The position numbers and the translations under genes are program-made. Below, in pieces: positions 25,609 through 35,576 of a stretch of 64,000 nucleotides of DNA. Under the pieces are notes generated by a model, which had not been told where the DNA came from, ran no database searches, and was given only the letters and a program-made list of their open reading frames with translations. Origin of the DNA: UBA1351 sp963677625 (lineage in GTDB: Bacteria > Bacillota > Clostridia > Lachnospirales > Vallitaleaceae); the NCBI GenBank assembly GCA_963677625.2, contig CAXXSW010000007.1:868001-932000 (forward strand). Direction: 5' to 3'. Position 1 is the stretch's first letter, and each line of letters opens with the position of its first letter.

Positions 25609-26736
25609 ATGAAGAAGGTATTATCAATTTTAATGGCAATGGTATTGGTCTTTTCACTGGCTGCATGTGGAGGAAGTGAAGAGGAAAAAACAACAAATGA
25701 AGGATCTACAACAACAGAAGATAGCAAAGATACAACAACAGAAGAAAAAGGTCTTGTAGGTATCGCTATGCCGACTAAATCATCCGCTCGCTGGATTAGC
25801 GATGGTGAAACAATGAAATCTGAATTTGAAAAACTTGGATATGACGTTGAACTTCAATATGCAGAAGATGATATTACAAATCAGGTAAATCAAATCGAAA
25901 ACATGATTACAAAAGGTGCAAAAGTTTTAGTTGTTGCTCCAATTGATAACAAGTCAATGACTGACGTTCTTACAAAAGCCAATGACCTTGGAATTAAGAC
26001 AATTTCCTATGACCGATTGATTCTTGATAGTGAATATGTAAGTTATTACGCTACATTCGATAACTTTGGTGTTGGAGTCCTTATGGGAACTGCAATTATT
26101 GAAGGTCTTGATCTTGAAAATAAAGAAGGTCCATTTAATATTGAATTATTTGCAGGTTCTCCTGATGATAATAACTCAATCTTTTTCTTTAATGGTGCTA
26201 TGAGTGTATTAAATGATTACATTGCATCTGGAAAATTGATTGTTCAATCCGGACAAACTGATTTTGATCAAGTTGCTACTCTTCGTTGGGACGGACAAGT
26301 TGCTCAACAAAGAATGGAAAATCTTTTGACAGCTCACTATTCCAGTGGTGAAACAGTTGATGCAGTATTATCTCCATATGATGGATTATCTATTGGTATT
26401 ATTTCAGCTCTTAAGTCAAATGGTTATACTCTTGAAGATATGCCTTACGTAACTGGTCAAGATGCTGAGCAGGCTTCTGTTCAAGCAATTATTGATGGAT
26501 GGCAATCACAAACAGTATTTAAGGATACAAGAAGTTTGGCAAAAGTAGCTGTTAATATGACTGAAGCAATTCTTAGTGGAAAAGAGCCAGAAGTTAATGA
26601 TACTTCAACTTATGACAACGGTGCTAAAATTGTTCCTTCATACCTTTTAATTCCAATTAGTGTTGATATTAATAACTGGGAAGAAGAATTAGTAGGATCC
26701 GGTTACTGGTCACTAGATGATTTTGATTTGAAATAA
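25609..26736 (+). CDS. Sugar ABC transporter substrate-binding lipoprotein (arabinose type)
   Basis: A 375-residue lipoprotein (lipobox LAA-C20) with an acidic, Thr-rich linker, then a type-1 periplasmic sugar-binding fold related to ChvE. Shared blocks with the paralog at 22638 include MPTKSSARW, VAPIDNKS and FAGSPDDNNS. It is the first gene of a binding protein-ATPase-permease operon whose promoter carries an AraR-type operator. Comparable to the AraE binding protein of the Geobacillus AraEGH system (symbol left blank because araE also names an unrelated permease). GGAGGG precedes ATG 25609. A hairpin after the stop probably keeps its mRNA more abundant than that of the other subunits. Confidence 0.92.
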   Translation: MKKVLSILMAMVLVFSLAACGGSEEEKTTNEGSTTTEDSKDTTTEEKGLVGIAMPTKSSARWISDGETMKSEFEKLGYDVELQYAEDDITNQVNQIENMITKGAKVLVVAPIDNKSMTDVLTKANDLGIKTISYDRLILDSEYVSYYATFDNFGVGVLMGTAIIEGLDLENKEGPFNIELFAGSPDDNNSIFFFNGAMSVLNDYIASGKLIVQSGQTDFDQVATLRWDGQVAQQRMENLLTAHYSSGETVDAVLSPYDGLSIGIISALKSNGYTLEDMPYVTGQDAEQASVQAIIDGWQSQTVFKDTRSLAKVAVNMTEAILSGKEPEVNDTSTYDNGAKIVPSYLLIPISVDINNWEEELVGSGYWSLDDFDLK

Positions 26737-26753
26737 GAAACTGTAACAATAAT

Positions 26754-26775
26754 GGGATAGCCTTTTGGCTATCCC
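26754..26775 (+). promoter_or_regulatory. Intercistronic hairpin after the binding-protein gene
   Basis: Perfect 9-bp stem GGGATAGCC / GGCTATCCC with loop TTTT, 18 bp after the stop codon and before the ATPase start. There is no T run. This fits a 3' stabiliser or partial terminator that raises binding-protein levels over the membrane subunits. Confidence 0.7.
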
Positions 26776-26800
26776 ATCCTATGACAAAAAGGTGAGTGCT

Positions 26801-28324
26801 ATGGAATATATTTTGGAAATGGATGATATAACGAAAGTTTTTCCCGGTGTCAAAGCCTTAGATTGCGTTAACATTAAGGTAAAAGAAGGGGAAATTCATG
26901 CCTTATGTGGTGAGAACGGCGCAGGAAAATCCACATTGATGAAGGTGCTTAGTGGTGTTTATCCTCATGGCACTTTTGAAGGGAATATTTATTTTAAAGG
27001 TGATTTATGCGATTTTAAAACCATAAGAGACAGTGAGAAAAAGGGTATTGTCATTATTCATCAGGAATTGGCTTTAATACCAGAATTATCAATTGCAGAA
27101 AACATTTTTTTAGGACATGAACGATTAAAAAATACGTTTATTGACTGGGACACAACGTTTAGAGAAGCAGCAAAACACATGAAAAAAGTTAAATTGAAAG
27201 AAAATCCGGCAACACTGATTTCTGATATTGGTGTAGGTAAACAACAGCTGGTTGAAATAGCAAAAGCATTGGCAAAAGATGTTCAGCTTCTTATTCTGGA
27301 TGAACCGACAAGTTCACTAAATGAAGAGGATTCACAAAATCTTTTGGCCTTAATTGTAGAGCTGAAGAAACAGGGAGTAACCTCTATCATGATCTCCCAT
27401 AAACTTAATGAAATTGAACAGATTGCAGATTCTATTACTATACTTAGAGATGGTAAGTCTATTGAAACACTGGACATGGCAAAAGGTGAAGTTAATGAAG
27501 ATCGAATTATTAAAAGTATGGTTGGACGGGAATTAACAAACCTTTATCCAAGTAGGGATGTAGAAGTAGGCGATGTGAAGTTCGAGATTAAGAACTGGAG
27601 TGTGGACCATGCCATTTATCCTCATCAGGTTGTAGATAATGTGTCTATGCATGTTAGAAAAGGTGAAGTTGTCGGTATTGCGGGGCTTATTGGTGCCGGT
27701 CGGACGGAACTTGCTATGAGTGTCTTTGGCAGGTCTTATGGTCGTAATATAAGGGGAGAAATCTTATTTGAAGGAAAACACATTGAACTGAAAAATATTC
27801 AGGATGCTATTGACCATAAAATTGCCTATGTTACTGAGGATAGGAAAAATTATGGACTCAATCTTATAGATTCCATAGCAAGAAATATAACTATTACTAA
27901 GTTAGATAAGATTTTAAAGTCAGGCATTATTGATGATGATAAAGAAATCATGCAAACATCTGTCTTTAAGGAATCTATGAATATTAAATGCTCCAGTATT
28001 GAACAACATGCAGGTAACTTAAGTGGTGGTAACCAGCAAAAAGTTGTTCTCAGCAAATGGATTTTTACTGAACCGGAGATACTGATACTGGATGAACCGA
28101 CAAGAGGGATTGATGTTGGAGCCAAGTATGAAATTTATACCATTATCAACCGACTGGTTGAAGAAGGTAAAAGCGTTATTCTTATATCGTCTGAGCTACA
28201 GGAAGTCATAGCTATGAGTGATCGTATCTATGTTATGAACGAAGGTGTAATCACTGGCGAACTTAGTGCAGATGAGGCAACCCAGGAAAAAATCATGAAA
28301 TTTATTGTATCAAAGGATAATTAG
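26801..28324 (+). CDS. araG: Sugar ABC transporter ATP-binding protein (MglA/AraG type)
   Basis: A 507-residue protein with two nucleotide-binding domains. Domain 1 has Walker A GENGAGKST (about 37-45) and Walker B LLILDEPTSSL. Domain 2 has a degenerate Walker A (GLIGAGRTE), signature LSGGNQQK and Walker B ILILDEPTRG, the standard pattern of the MglA/RbsA/GguA family. ATG 26801 is chosen over the in-frame start at 26765, since the latter would overlap the hairpin and lacks a ribosome site. It powers import of the sugar delivered by the upstream lipoprotein. The permease gene follows after 19 bp. Confidence 0.93.
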   Translation: MEYILEMDDITKVFPGVKALDCVNIKVKEGEIHALCGENGAGKSTLMKVLSGVYPHGTFEGNIYFKGDLCDFKTIRDSEKKGIVIIHQELALIPELSIAENIFLGHERLKNTFIDWDTTFREAAKHMKKVKLKENPATLISDIGVGKQQLVEIAKALAKDVQLLILDEPTSSLNEEDSQNLLALIVELKKQGVTSIMISHKLNEIEQIADSITILRDGKSIETLDMAKGEVNEDRIIKSMVGRELTNLYPSRDVEVGDVKFEIKNWSVDHAIYPHQVVDNVSMHVRKGEVVGIAGLIGAGRTELAMSVFGRSYGRNIRGEILFEGKHIELKNIQDAIDHKIAYVTEDRKNYGLNLIDSIARNITITKLDKILKSGIIDDDKEIMQTSVFKESMNIKCSSIEQHAGNLSGGNQQKVVLSKWIFTEPEILILDEPTRGIDVGAKYEIYTIINRLVEEGKSVILISSELQEVIAMSDRIYVMNEGVITGELSADEATQEKIMKFIVSKDN

Positions 28325-28343
28325 AAGTCAGGAGCGAATAGAG

Positions 28344-29507
28344 ATGAATGAATTAAAACGATTAGTGAGAGACAACATTAGACAATATGGTATGATTTTT
28401 GCCCTTGTTGCCATATTGATTTTCTTCAATTTTTATACTGGTGGTATCTCCATGACACCGCTGAATATAACTAACCTGGTACTTCAGAATGCATATATTC
28501 TTGTACTTGCCATTGGTATGTTATTGGTTATCTTAACAGGTAACATTGACCTTTCAGTCGGTTCTGTAGCAGCTTTGGTTGGAGCAGTCAGTGCCATACT
28601 CATCAAAAAGATGGATGTGCATTGGATTATTGCATCAGGCTTGGGACTTCTTCTTGGAGCCGGTATTGGTGCCTTCCAAGGATACTGGATTGCCTATGCC
28701 AAGATACCTGCCTTTATCGTAACACTTGCAGGTATGCTTCTTTTTAGAGGTTTGACACTTGTAGTTCTCGGTGGTCAGACAATTGGACCATTCCCGGAAG
28801 CCTTTAACTTAATTAGTGCAGGATTTGTACCCGATGTTGCAGAGGCACCTCTTCATATTGTCACCATACTTGTAGGTATTATTGGATCTCTGGTATATAT
28901 ATATTCTGTAATTAAGTCAAGACGTAAGAAGATAAAAAATGATTTCCATGTAAATCCATTGTGGATTGATACCTTGTCAACAGGTATATTGCTTATAGCT
29001 ATAAATGCATTTACTATCACCCTTGCAAGATATAAGGGATTTCCGAATATTTTTATTATTCTTTTTATCCTTATTGCAGCCTATACTTTTGTTACTAATA
29101 AAACGAAATTTGGACGTCATGTATATGCCCTTGGTGGTAACTATAATGCAGCAAAACTTTCAGGTGTTCATACTGAACGGACCATGCTAAAGGTCTATAT
29201 GAATATGGGTATGATTGCAGCCCTTTCTGGTCTTCTTTATGCAGCTAGATTAAATGCGGCAACACCAAAAGCCGGTAATCTTTTTGAGTTGGATGCTATC
29301 GCAGCCTGTTTCATTGGTGGAGCAAGTGCTAATGGTGGTGTGGGAACCATCATTGGAGCTATCGTCGGTGGTCTTGTAATGGGTGTTATTAATAACGGTA
29401 TGTCCCTTGCAGGTCTTTCTATCGACTGGCAGCAAGTAGTAAAAGGTTCTGTACTTCTATTAGCGGTTTGGTTTGATATCGCTACAAAGAGCCGTAACAA
29501 AATGTAG
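28344..29507 (+). CDS. araH: Sugar ABC transporter permease (GguB/AraH type)
   Basis: A 387-residue permease of the RbsC/XylH/MmsB family with about ten hydrophobic segments and the family motif LTGNIDLSVGSVAALVGAV near the N-terminus. FIGGASANGGVGTIIGA is typical of the C-terminal half. ATG 28344 with AGGAGC eight bases upstream is preferred to the earlier frame start inside the ATPase gene. Last gene of the transporter operon, followed by a terminator. Confidence 0.92.
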   Translation: MNELKRLVRDNIRQYGMIFALVAILIFFNFYTGGISMTPLNITNLVLQNAYILVLAIGMLLVILTGNIDLSVGSVAALVGAVSAILIKKMDVHWIIASGLGLLLGAGIGAFQGYWIAYAKIPAFIVTLAGMLLFRGLTLVVLGGQTIGPFPEAFNLISAGFVPDVAEAPLHIVTILVGIIGSLVYIYSVIKSRRKKIKNDFHVNPLWIDTLSTGILLIAINAFTITLARYKGFPNIFIILFILIAAYTFVTNKTKFGRHVYALGGNYNAAKLSGVHTERTMLKVYMNMGMIAALSGLLYAARLNAATPKAGNLFELDAIAACFIGGASANGGVGTIIGAIVGGLVMGVINNGMSLAGLSIDWQQVVKGSVLLLAVWFDIATKSRNKM

Positions 29508-29588
29508 TCCAATATCTTGCATGCAGGTCATTTTGAGTTAAAAAGCAAAAGCAAAATAAATAACTTCCCCATAACGAATGTTGCAAGA

Positions 29589-29628
29589 TAAAGGTGTCGG
29601 ACTTGTGTGAGTCAGACACCTTTATCTT
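29589..29628 (+). terminator. Terminator of the arabinose transporter operon
   Basis: TAAAGGTGTC (29589-29598) and GACACCTTTA (29615-29624) form a perfect 10-bp stem followed by TCTTTC. Confidence 0.85.
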
Positions 29629-29714
29629 TCCATATAATGAGTATGAACACAGAAAAGGAACTTTCTTGTTAATAAAAGGCTGATTTGATATGATGTAGGA
29701 AAGGAGGTATCACC

Positions 29715-30743
29715 GTGAGTAAAAAAATATGGTTTGTTCTTGTTATTGTTTGTTTAATAGGTTCTCTTTTTTTGCCAGGTCTCTTTTTTGCCGGTGATGC
29801 CCACAAGGGAATTTCATCTGAAGTTCAGTCTAAGAGAGGTATGGTTGTTGCAGGTATATACCGAAACGGATCTGCCGTTGAGTTTATTGAAGAAGGTATT
29901 TCGACTAAAGAGAGGCTTGAACAAGCAGGAATTGTTGATTTTATTTATATGGATTGTAGACGGGACCCGGGTCTCTATATGAAAAGTGTGACGACTATGA
30001 TTGAGGAAGACGTAGATGGTGTGATTTTGTCCCAGCCATTTGCCGGCCAGTTAAGAGAAATTGACCGTCTTCTTGAAGAAGCGGATATACCTTACATTAT
30101 CGCTGACTTGACCCTTAATGATGGAGATGATGGTTTGTCAAAGGAGATTGAGACTTCTACTGTTAATGTAGATGATTATGCGGCTGGTCATATGACTGGT
30201 GACTGGATGGCTAACTACACTATTAAAAATGGTTTAATTGATAATGAGACTGTAGGACTGCTCTATCTGAGTCAGGATAGTCTAGGTAATATGATGACCC
30301 GAAAAGAAGGTCAGATGAATCGATTTCAGGAAATGATTCCATATTTTGATCCTAACTTTGTTTTTGAAGCTTCCTTTGATGGTACGGTAGAAGATAGTCT
30401 TGATAAGACTACAGGTATTATGGTCAATGCCTTAAATATTTCATACTGGTTAGTATTAGCTACATCTGATGAAGGGGCAATTGGAGCTGTTAGAAGTCTG
30501 GAACAACTGGGAATGGATGGTAAGGCAGCTGTTGTATCAATAGGTGGAAATTTGGCTGTCAACGAATTCAAGAAGGAATATTCTGCCTTGAAAAGTTCAG
30601 GCTACTATGCGTCTACGAAAATAGGCAGCGAAGCAGCGGATAAGCTTTTAAAAGTAATGAGTGGTGATAAAGAGGCAAGCTCAACAGCCTTCAACACAGT
30701 AATAATTACTCGAGATAACTATTTGGAATATGTTGTTGATTAA
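29715..30743 (+). CDS. araP: Membrane-anchored sugar-binding sensor protein (AraP-like)
   Basis: A 342-residue type-1 periplasmic-binding protein. The N-terminus (IWFVLVIVCLIGSLFLPGLFF) is a hydrophobic anchor without a lipobox cysteine. The binding fold includes VVAGIYRNGSAVEFI, GVILSQPFAGQL and YIIADLTL. Translation starts at GTG 29715 behind AAAGGAGG. It heads a set with a sensor kinase and response regulator, the arrangement of the Geobacillus AraPST three-component system, in which AraP presents arabinose to the kinase. No AraR-type box is seen upstream, so the sensor genes are probably not repressed by AraR. Confidence 0.82.
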   Translation: MSKKIWFVLVIVCLIGSLFLPGLFFAGDAHKGISSEVQSKRGMVVAGIYRNGSAVEFIEEGISTKERLEQAGIVDFIYMDCRRDPGLYMKSVTTMIEEDVDGVILSQPFAGQLREIDRLLEEADIPYIIADLTLNDGDDGLSKEIETSTVNVDDYAAGHMTGDWMANYTIKNGLIDNETVGLLYLSQDSLGNMMTRKEGQMNRFQEMIPYFDPNFVFEASFDGTVEDSLDKTTGIMVNALNISYWLVLATSDEGAIGAVRSLEQLGMDGKAAVVSIGGNLAVNEFKKEYSALKSSGYYASTKIGSEAADKLLKVMSGDKEASSTAFNTVIITRDNYLEYVVD

Positions 30744-30808
30744 TAAAAATGGATATGTGACAAGTAGATTTGCTCAAAAGATAGCAGTGAATGAAACCGG
30801 GAGCTACT

Positions 30809-32548
30809 ATGAAAAGAATAATTACTCTTTACATTAACAGGCCTATACAACAAAAAATGATGATCGTGATGTTGATTGTTTTGGCACTTACGGTAACTGT
30901 TCTTAGCTTGTCCAATATTACAGTCCTTAATCGGTCTTTTAGTGAAGTTACAAATGAGCAGACTGTTGAAATGGCAGGTCAGGTAACGCTGCGTATTGAA
31001 AATTTTATCTTGGATACCAACCAGTTAATTGATTATATTGTAAGTGAACCTATTATGGAACGTTTTATGGAGGGAAGTCTAAATGCCCAGGAGGAGGAAG
31101 AACTTCTTTTTGCTCTTAGTAGATATTCTTCGAATAATAAAGATATAGCAGGTATTCTTCTTGTTGATAAGCAGGGGGGTATCTACTCAGATTCAATGGA
31201 AGCCATAGATAATAAGCCATTAACTTTTGAATCCTGGTATATTGAATCATCAGCAGCACCTCAAGACTTTCAAGTTTTTTCCAGGCCAATTGGCCGAAAT
31301 ATTACTTCTTTTTATGACTCATATAAGGCCGATAATATCATCTCTGTGACTAAGGCGATTGTAGATGACCAGGATATGGTTGCAGGTGTCATCCTTATTG
31401 ACATGAAATTAGACAAGATAGAGTCTATTATAAACAGTGCCAACCTATCAGATTCCGGTTTTTTATATATTGCTGATAAAAACGGAGATGTGGTCTATGG
31501 TCCTGTTAATGACATTATCTATCGTATTCATCAGTCTATGTTGAATGACAGTCGCTTGGTTGATATTAAAGGAAAGACCTATCAGATTATTGAGCAAAAT
31601 ACGGGAATCAAACAGTGGAAAATTGTTGGTGTCTTTCCACAGGATGTGACCATGCGAATTATTGCGGAGGTCATCTACTACTTCATTATTTTTGCCCTTA
31701 TTATCATATTTATAGCTGGTGTTTTTCTAAGTCGATTGACCAAGGCTATTACAAGGCCAATTGGTGAGTTGAAAGGTCTTATGGAAGAGGCTGAAAAAGG
31801 ACGATTAGACGTTCGTTTTGAAAGTGAATACGATGATGAGGTATCTAGGCTTGGTGGTAGTTTTAACTCCATGATTGAGTCTATTGACCGCTTGCTTAAG
31901 TTGGTCTATACAGAACAAAAAGCCAAAAGAGAAGCTGAGCTTAAGGCCTTTCAGGCCCAGATTAAGCCTCACTTTTTATATAATACCTTAGATACTATAA
32001 ATTGGATGGCTATGGAATATGAAGCTGATGATATTGTGGAAGTTATTCAATCCCTGACTAATCTATTTAGAATTAGTTTAAGTAAAGGAAATGAGATTAT
32101 TTCTTTAAGGAATGAGATGTTGCATGTGGCGTCCTATCTGACGATTCAAAAGGTGCGTTATGAAGATCAGTTTGATTATGAAATTGATTGGGATATGAAT
32201 CTAGGTGATATTCAGGTGGTTAAGCTGATTATTCAACCCATTGTGGAGAACGCTATTTATCATGGTATTAAAGGTTCCAAAAGCACAGAATTCATTCGTA
32301 TATCAGTTAGGACGAAAGAGGATTTATATATAACTGTTGAAGATAGTGGAAGCGGTATGAATCAAGAGATGGTAGATTATTTTAACAGTGTATTCAATGG
32401 GACTATTGACAAAAGAGATACGACAGGTATTGGTCTTATTAATGTTAATGAACGTCTAAAGATGAACTATGGTGAGCGCTATGGTTTGTCTTTGACCAGT
32501 GAGATTGATAAAGGGACAAAAGTCATTATACGACATCCAATAAAGTAA
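30809..32548 (+). CDS. araS: YesM-type sensor histidine kinase (AraS-like)
   Basis: A 579-residue membrane kinase: TM1 near residues 15-38, an extracytoplasmic Cache-like sensor (about 45-280), TM2 near 285-308, HAMP (about 310-362), then the His_kinase (YesM) phosphoacceptor in AQIKPHFLYNTLDTINW (His388) and an HATPase domain with NAIYHG and the G-box SGSGM. GGGAG five bases before ATG 30809 decides the start. With the upstream binding protein and downstream AraC-type regulator it forms a three-component sugar sensor. The kinase probably reads the ligand-loaded binding protein. Confidence 0.88.
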   Translation: MKRIITLYINRPIQQKMMIVMLIVLALTVTVLSLSNITVLNRSFSEVTNEQTVEMAGQVTLRIENFILDTNQLIDYIVSEPIMERFMEGSLNAQEEEELLFALSRYSSNNKDIAGILLVDKQGGIYSDSMEAIDNKPLTFESWYIESSAAPQDFQVFSRPIGRNITSFYDSYKADNIISVTKAIVDDQDMVAGVILIDMKLDKIESIINSANLSDSGFLYIADKNGDVVYGPVNDIIYRIHQSMLNDSRLVDIKGKTYQIIEQNTGIKQWKIVGVFPQDVTMRIIAEVIYYFIIFALIIIFIAGVFLSRLTKAITRPIGELKGLMEEAEKGRLDVRFESEYDDEVSRLGGSFNSMIESIDRLLKLVYTEQKAKREAELKAFQAQIKPHFLYNTLDTINWMAMEYEADDIVEVIQSLTNLFRISLSKGNEIISLRNEMLHVASYLTIQKVRYEDQFDYEIDWDMNLGDIQVVKLIIQPIVENAIYHGIKGSKSTEFIRISVRTKEDLYITVEDSGSGMNQEMVDYFNSVFNGTIDKRDTTGIGLINVNERLKMNYGERYGLSLTSEIDKGTKVIIRHPIK

Positions 32549-32562
32549 GTTGAGGTGAAGGT

Positions 32563-33777
32563 ATGTATAAGATAATCATTGCAGATGATGAACCAAAAAT
32601 CAGAAGAGGTTTGAAAAATTTAAAGTGGGATACACTGAATATAGAGGTTGTAGGGGAAGCTTCCAATGGTGAAGATGCCTTAAATCTTGTCAAAACTCAT
32701 CAGCCGGATATTGCCTTGATTGATATTAATATGCCCATTATGAATGGGCTGGAACTGATACAGGCAATTAATGATATTGGCGGGTCCTGTATGGTGATTA
32801 TTATCTCTGGATATGATGAATTTGAGTATGCAAGGGAAGCCATTAAACAGGGGGTATATGAGTATATCTTAAAACCTGTAGACAGAAAAAAATTATTTAA
32901 AATTATAGAATCAGCTATTGAAACTCTGGATAATAAGTCTAAACAAGACCGACTGATTCAATGGGCCAACAAGCAAGTTGAGCAAGAGTCGGATCAAGTG
33001 GTGAAACAGTATTTTAAGAAGTGGATTGCAGGTACCTTCAATGACTATGAGATTGACCAAAATCAAGAGATTTTAGGTTTGAATCTTCAGAATATGAATC
33101 GACTTTTGATGATTAAGTTATTACCTGTTCATGTCATTGGAAGTGTAAACCTTGATCCGACTTTACAGGATTTTTGCGTTCTAAATATTGTCAATGAAAC
33201 CATGGAAGATTTTTTAGATAAGGTTGTTGTTGGCCTAGAACCCAACTTGTATGTGGTTTGCTATCGACTGGAGGAGAAAGAAGACCATAAGATATCAGAA
33301 ATAAGTGCCATGGAGAATATATCGTCTAACCTAGCTGATTATTTGAATCTTCATTGTCTTATGGAGCATCAGGAAAGCCATGGATTGAATAGGGACTTTA
33401 CTCATCTTTATCATAAGGGGATTGAGGTTTTTAAGGAAATGGACCATTGTTCTCCTATTGTACAGATGGCTATTGAGTACATTAATGGTCATTATGGACA
33501 AGTGGATTTATCTATTGATCATGTAGCTAAGGTCGTTCGTGTGTCTTCTTCCCATTTATCAAAACAGCTTAGGAAGGAACTTGGAATTTCTTACACTGAT
33601 TTTGTTACAAAAGTTAGAATTGAGGCAGCTGTTGCATTAATGAAGGATCCATTACTTCGTATATATGATATTGCTGAAAAGGTAGGTTATTCAACTCAGC
33701 ATTATTTTAGTTCAGCTTTTAAGAAAGTTATGGGTGCGTCTCCTGCCAAGTATAGAAAGGACCACTACCATGGATAG
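32563..33777 (+). CDS. araT: YesN/AraC-type response regulator (AraT-like)
   Basis: A 404-residue regulator. The N-terminal receiver has the acidic pair DDE (8-10), phosphoacceptor Asp54 (LIDINMP) and the conserved Lys of ILKPV. A middle linker is about 130-300. The C-terminal AraC DNA-binding domain has two HTHs (DLSIDHVAKVVRVSSSHLSK and IAEKVGYSTQHYFSSAFKK). Starts 14 bp after the kinase gene, and its stop is overlapped by the next gene (8 bp). Likely activates the arabinose transporter operon, as AraT does in Geobacillus. Confidence 0.9.
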   Translation: MYKIIIADDEPKIRRGLKNLKWDTLNIEVVGEASNGEDALNLVKTHQPDIALIDINMPIMNGLELIQAINDIGGSCMVIIISGYDEFEYAREAIKQGVYEYILKPVDRKKLFKIIESAIETLDNKSKQDRLIQWANKQVEQESDQVVKQYFKKWIAGTFNDYEIDQNQEILGLNLQNMNRLLMIKLLPVHVIGSVNLDPTLQDFCVLNIVNETMEDFLDKVVVGLEPNLYVVCYRLEEKEDHKISEISAMENISSNLADYLNLHCLMEHQESHGLNRDFTHLYHKGIEVFKEMDHCSPIVQMAIEYINGHYGQVDLSIDHVAKVVRVSSSHLSKQLRKELGISYTDFVTKVRIEAAVALMKDPLLRIYDIAEKVGYSTQHYFSSAFKKVMGASPAKYRKDHYHG

Positions 33778-35575
33778 ACACCAATGGGTTTTTGCAGGAC
33801 TAGTTACGGGTTTGGTCATAGTCATAATTATAATGGTTACCTTTCTTCAGGTTGATAGGAAAGATGAATATGAGACGGTTGATTATTTAATAGGAGTCAG
33901 TCATGCTAATCTAGTTGAAGAATGGCAGATTGCCCTTCACAATGATATGAAAAAACAGGCAAATGAATTTTCTCATATAAAACTGATATCCACCAATGCA
34001 GGAAACTCTAGTTTCCAACAAATTGATGATGTGAATAAACTTAAGGATTATGGTATTGACCTTTTAATTATATCTGTCAATGAAGTAGGGGCATTGGAGT
34101 CAACAATTGAGGAAATAAGTGGAGAAATACCGGTTATTCTTCTGGATAAAAGTGTGGACGGAGCAGATTATGCCCTCCATATCAGTCCGAATTATTACGA
34201 TATCGGTCTTAGGGCTGCTAATCGTTTTGACCGATTGTCCGCTGGCTCTAATATGCATATCCTAACCATAAACGGATCCATTGAAGATGAGTCAGCTATT
34301 CAAATGAATCAGGGATTTATGGATGGAAGTCTTCAAAGCGGACACATAGTTATATCTGACCAGATATATGTAGATTGGTTAGAGCCGGGATACCGTGACT
34401 TTCTTAATAAGACATTGGAAGAACAACTTTATAACGGAATTTACATTCAATCAACAGAGCTGGTGTTAGATGTGATGGAAACCTTAAAGTCTTTGGGAAA
34501 AAAAGTGCCAGTGGTGGTTTCAGGTAAATATATATCTGATAAGTATCTTACTTACCTTGATATTGGTGATATTGATACCCTGATTTATACACCACTTGGG
34601 GCAACAGAGGCCCTTAATTATGGCTTGTCTTTTTTGGAAAATAAGATGGAATTAGGTTCAATTCCAAAACGTATTACTATGAATAGCTTTACCATCAATA
34701 AGGAAGATCAGTCACCTGTAAGGAGTACGGAAAGGAACTTTTCCAAAAAAATAGGTTTTATTGGAACGGATCTTTTTGATGAAAATAATATTCTCCATGA
34801 TTTATCTAGTCAGTATGAAATGATTTTTTATGAGAGGAAAGGAGAGGATTCTGAACAGATTCACGTCGAACAAATCAAGGAGTTCAGAGAGTTGATGGAT
34901 CAGAATGTTGATATGATTATTATTCAACCGGAGAAGACCAAGGGGTGGGATAACCTTATGGAAGAGGCAGTGACCACAGGTGTTCGTGTTATTATCCTTG
35001 GTAATAAACAAGTCTATGACCGCTTTAAGGTCAGCGATAATATGGTTTATATTGGGCCTGATTATGATGACCAGAGTATTCGTATGACTAACTATCTGAT
35101 TAATCAGGTGTATTCTACAGAATATGATATTGGAATTCTTGAAGTGACAGATTTGACGGAAACAGCGGGAACCAATAAGAAGTCAGAAAGTTTAAGTCAA
35201 CAGATTTCAGGTTATTCAAGAATTAATGTCATTACTAAAATCAGTCTGGATGCATCCGAGGTGGATTCAGATTTTAAGGAAGCATTACAATTAGCCTTTA
35301 ACCGATATGAAGATGATATTAATGTCATCTATTTACATAATGACTTGTTTGCAGACCGATTGGAAGAGGCTATGGGTCAGATTCGAGATGAAGACTTAGT
35401 TATTATCGGAAGTAATGATACGGGTATTTTGCAGGATAATCCATTTATTGATTTTCAGGTAACAACGGAGTTGATTTATGAAGATCAACTGTTGACTATG
35501 ATTGACAGTCTCTATGAGACAGGATATTGGAATGTGGCGGAGATATATTTACCTAATCGGAGTCAAGTAAATTAA
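33770..35575 (+). CDS. Membrane-anchored protein with two tandem periplasmic-binding domains
   Basis: A 601-residue protein with one N-terminal membrane helix (WVFAGLVTGLVIVIIIMVTFL) and no lipobox. Two type-1 periplasmic-binding folds follow: residues about 40-310 (YLIGVSHANLVEEW, LLIISVNEVGAL, VILLDKSVDGADY) and about 325-600 (KKIGFIGTDLFDE, MIIIQPEKTKGWD, VIILGNKQ). ATG 33770 lies within the last codons of the response-regulator gene, so translation is coupled. No transporter function is likely. It fits a second receptor for the kinase or a ligand-integration protein. I know of no characterised homolog with this fused form in an AraPST set. Confidence 0.8.
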   Translation: MDRHQWVFAGLVTGLVIVIIIMVTFLQVDRKDEYETVDYLIGVSHANLVEEWQIALHNDMKKQANEFSHIKLISTNAGNSSFQQIDDVNKLKDYGIDLLIISVNEVGALESTIEEISGEIPVILLDKSVDGADYALHISPNYYDIGLRAANRFDRLSAGSNMHILTINGSIEDESAIQMNQGFMDGSLQSGHIVISDQIYVDWLEPGYRDFLNKTLEEQLYNGIYIQSTELVLDVMETLKSLGKKVPVVVSGKYISDKYLTYLDIGDIDTLIYTPLGATEALNYGLSFLENKMELGSIPKRITMNSFTINKEDQSPVRSTERNFSKKIGFIGTDLFDENNILHDLSSQYEMIFYERKGEDSEQIHVEQIKEFRELMDQNVDMIIIQPEKTKGWDNLMEEAVTTGVRVIILGNKQVYDRFKVSDNMVYIGPDYDDQSIRMTNYLINQVYSTEYDIGILEVTDLTETAGTNKKSESLSQQISGYSRINVITKISLDASEVDSDFKEALQLAFNRYEDDINVIYLHNDLFADRLEEAMGQIRDEDLVIIGSNDTGILQDNPFIDFQVTTELIYEDQLLTMIDSLYETGYWNVAEIYLPNRSQVN

Positions 35576-35576
35576 A

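Noticed and set aside
29630..29714. AraR operator before the araP-like gene
   Set aside because: Looked for TGTACGTACA-type sequence and found none.
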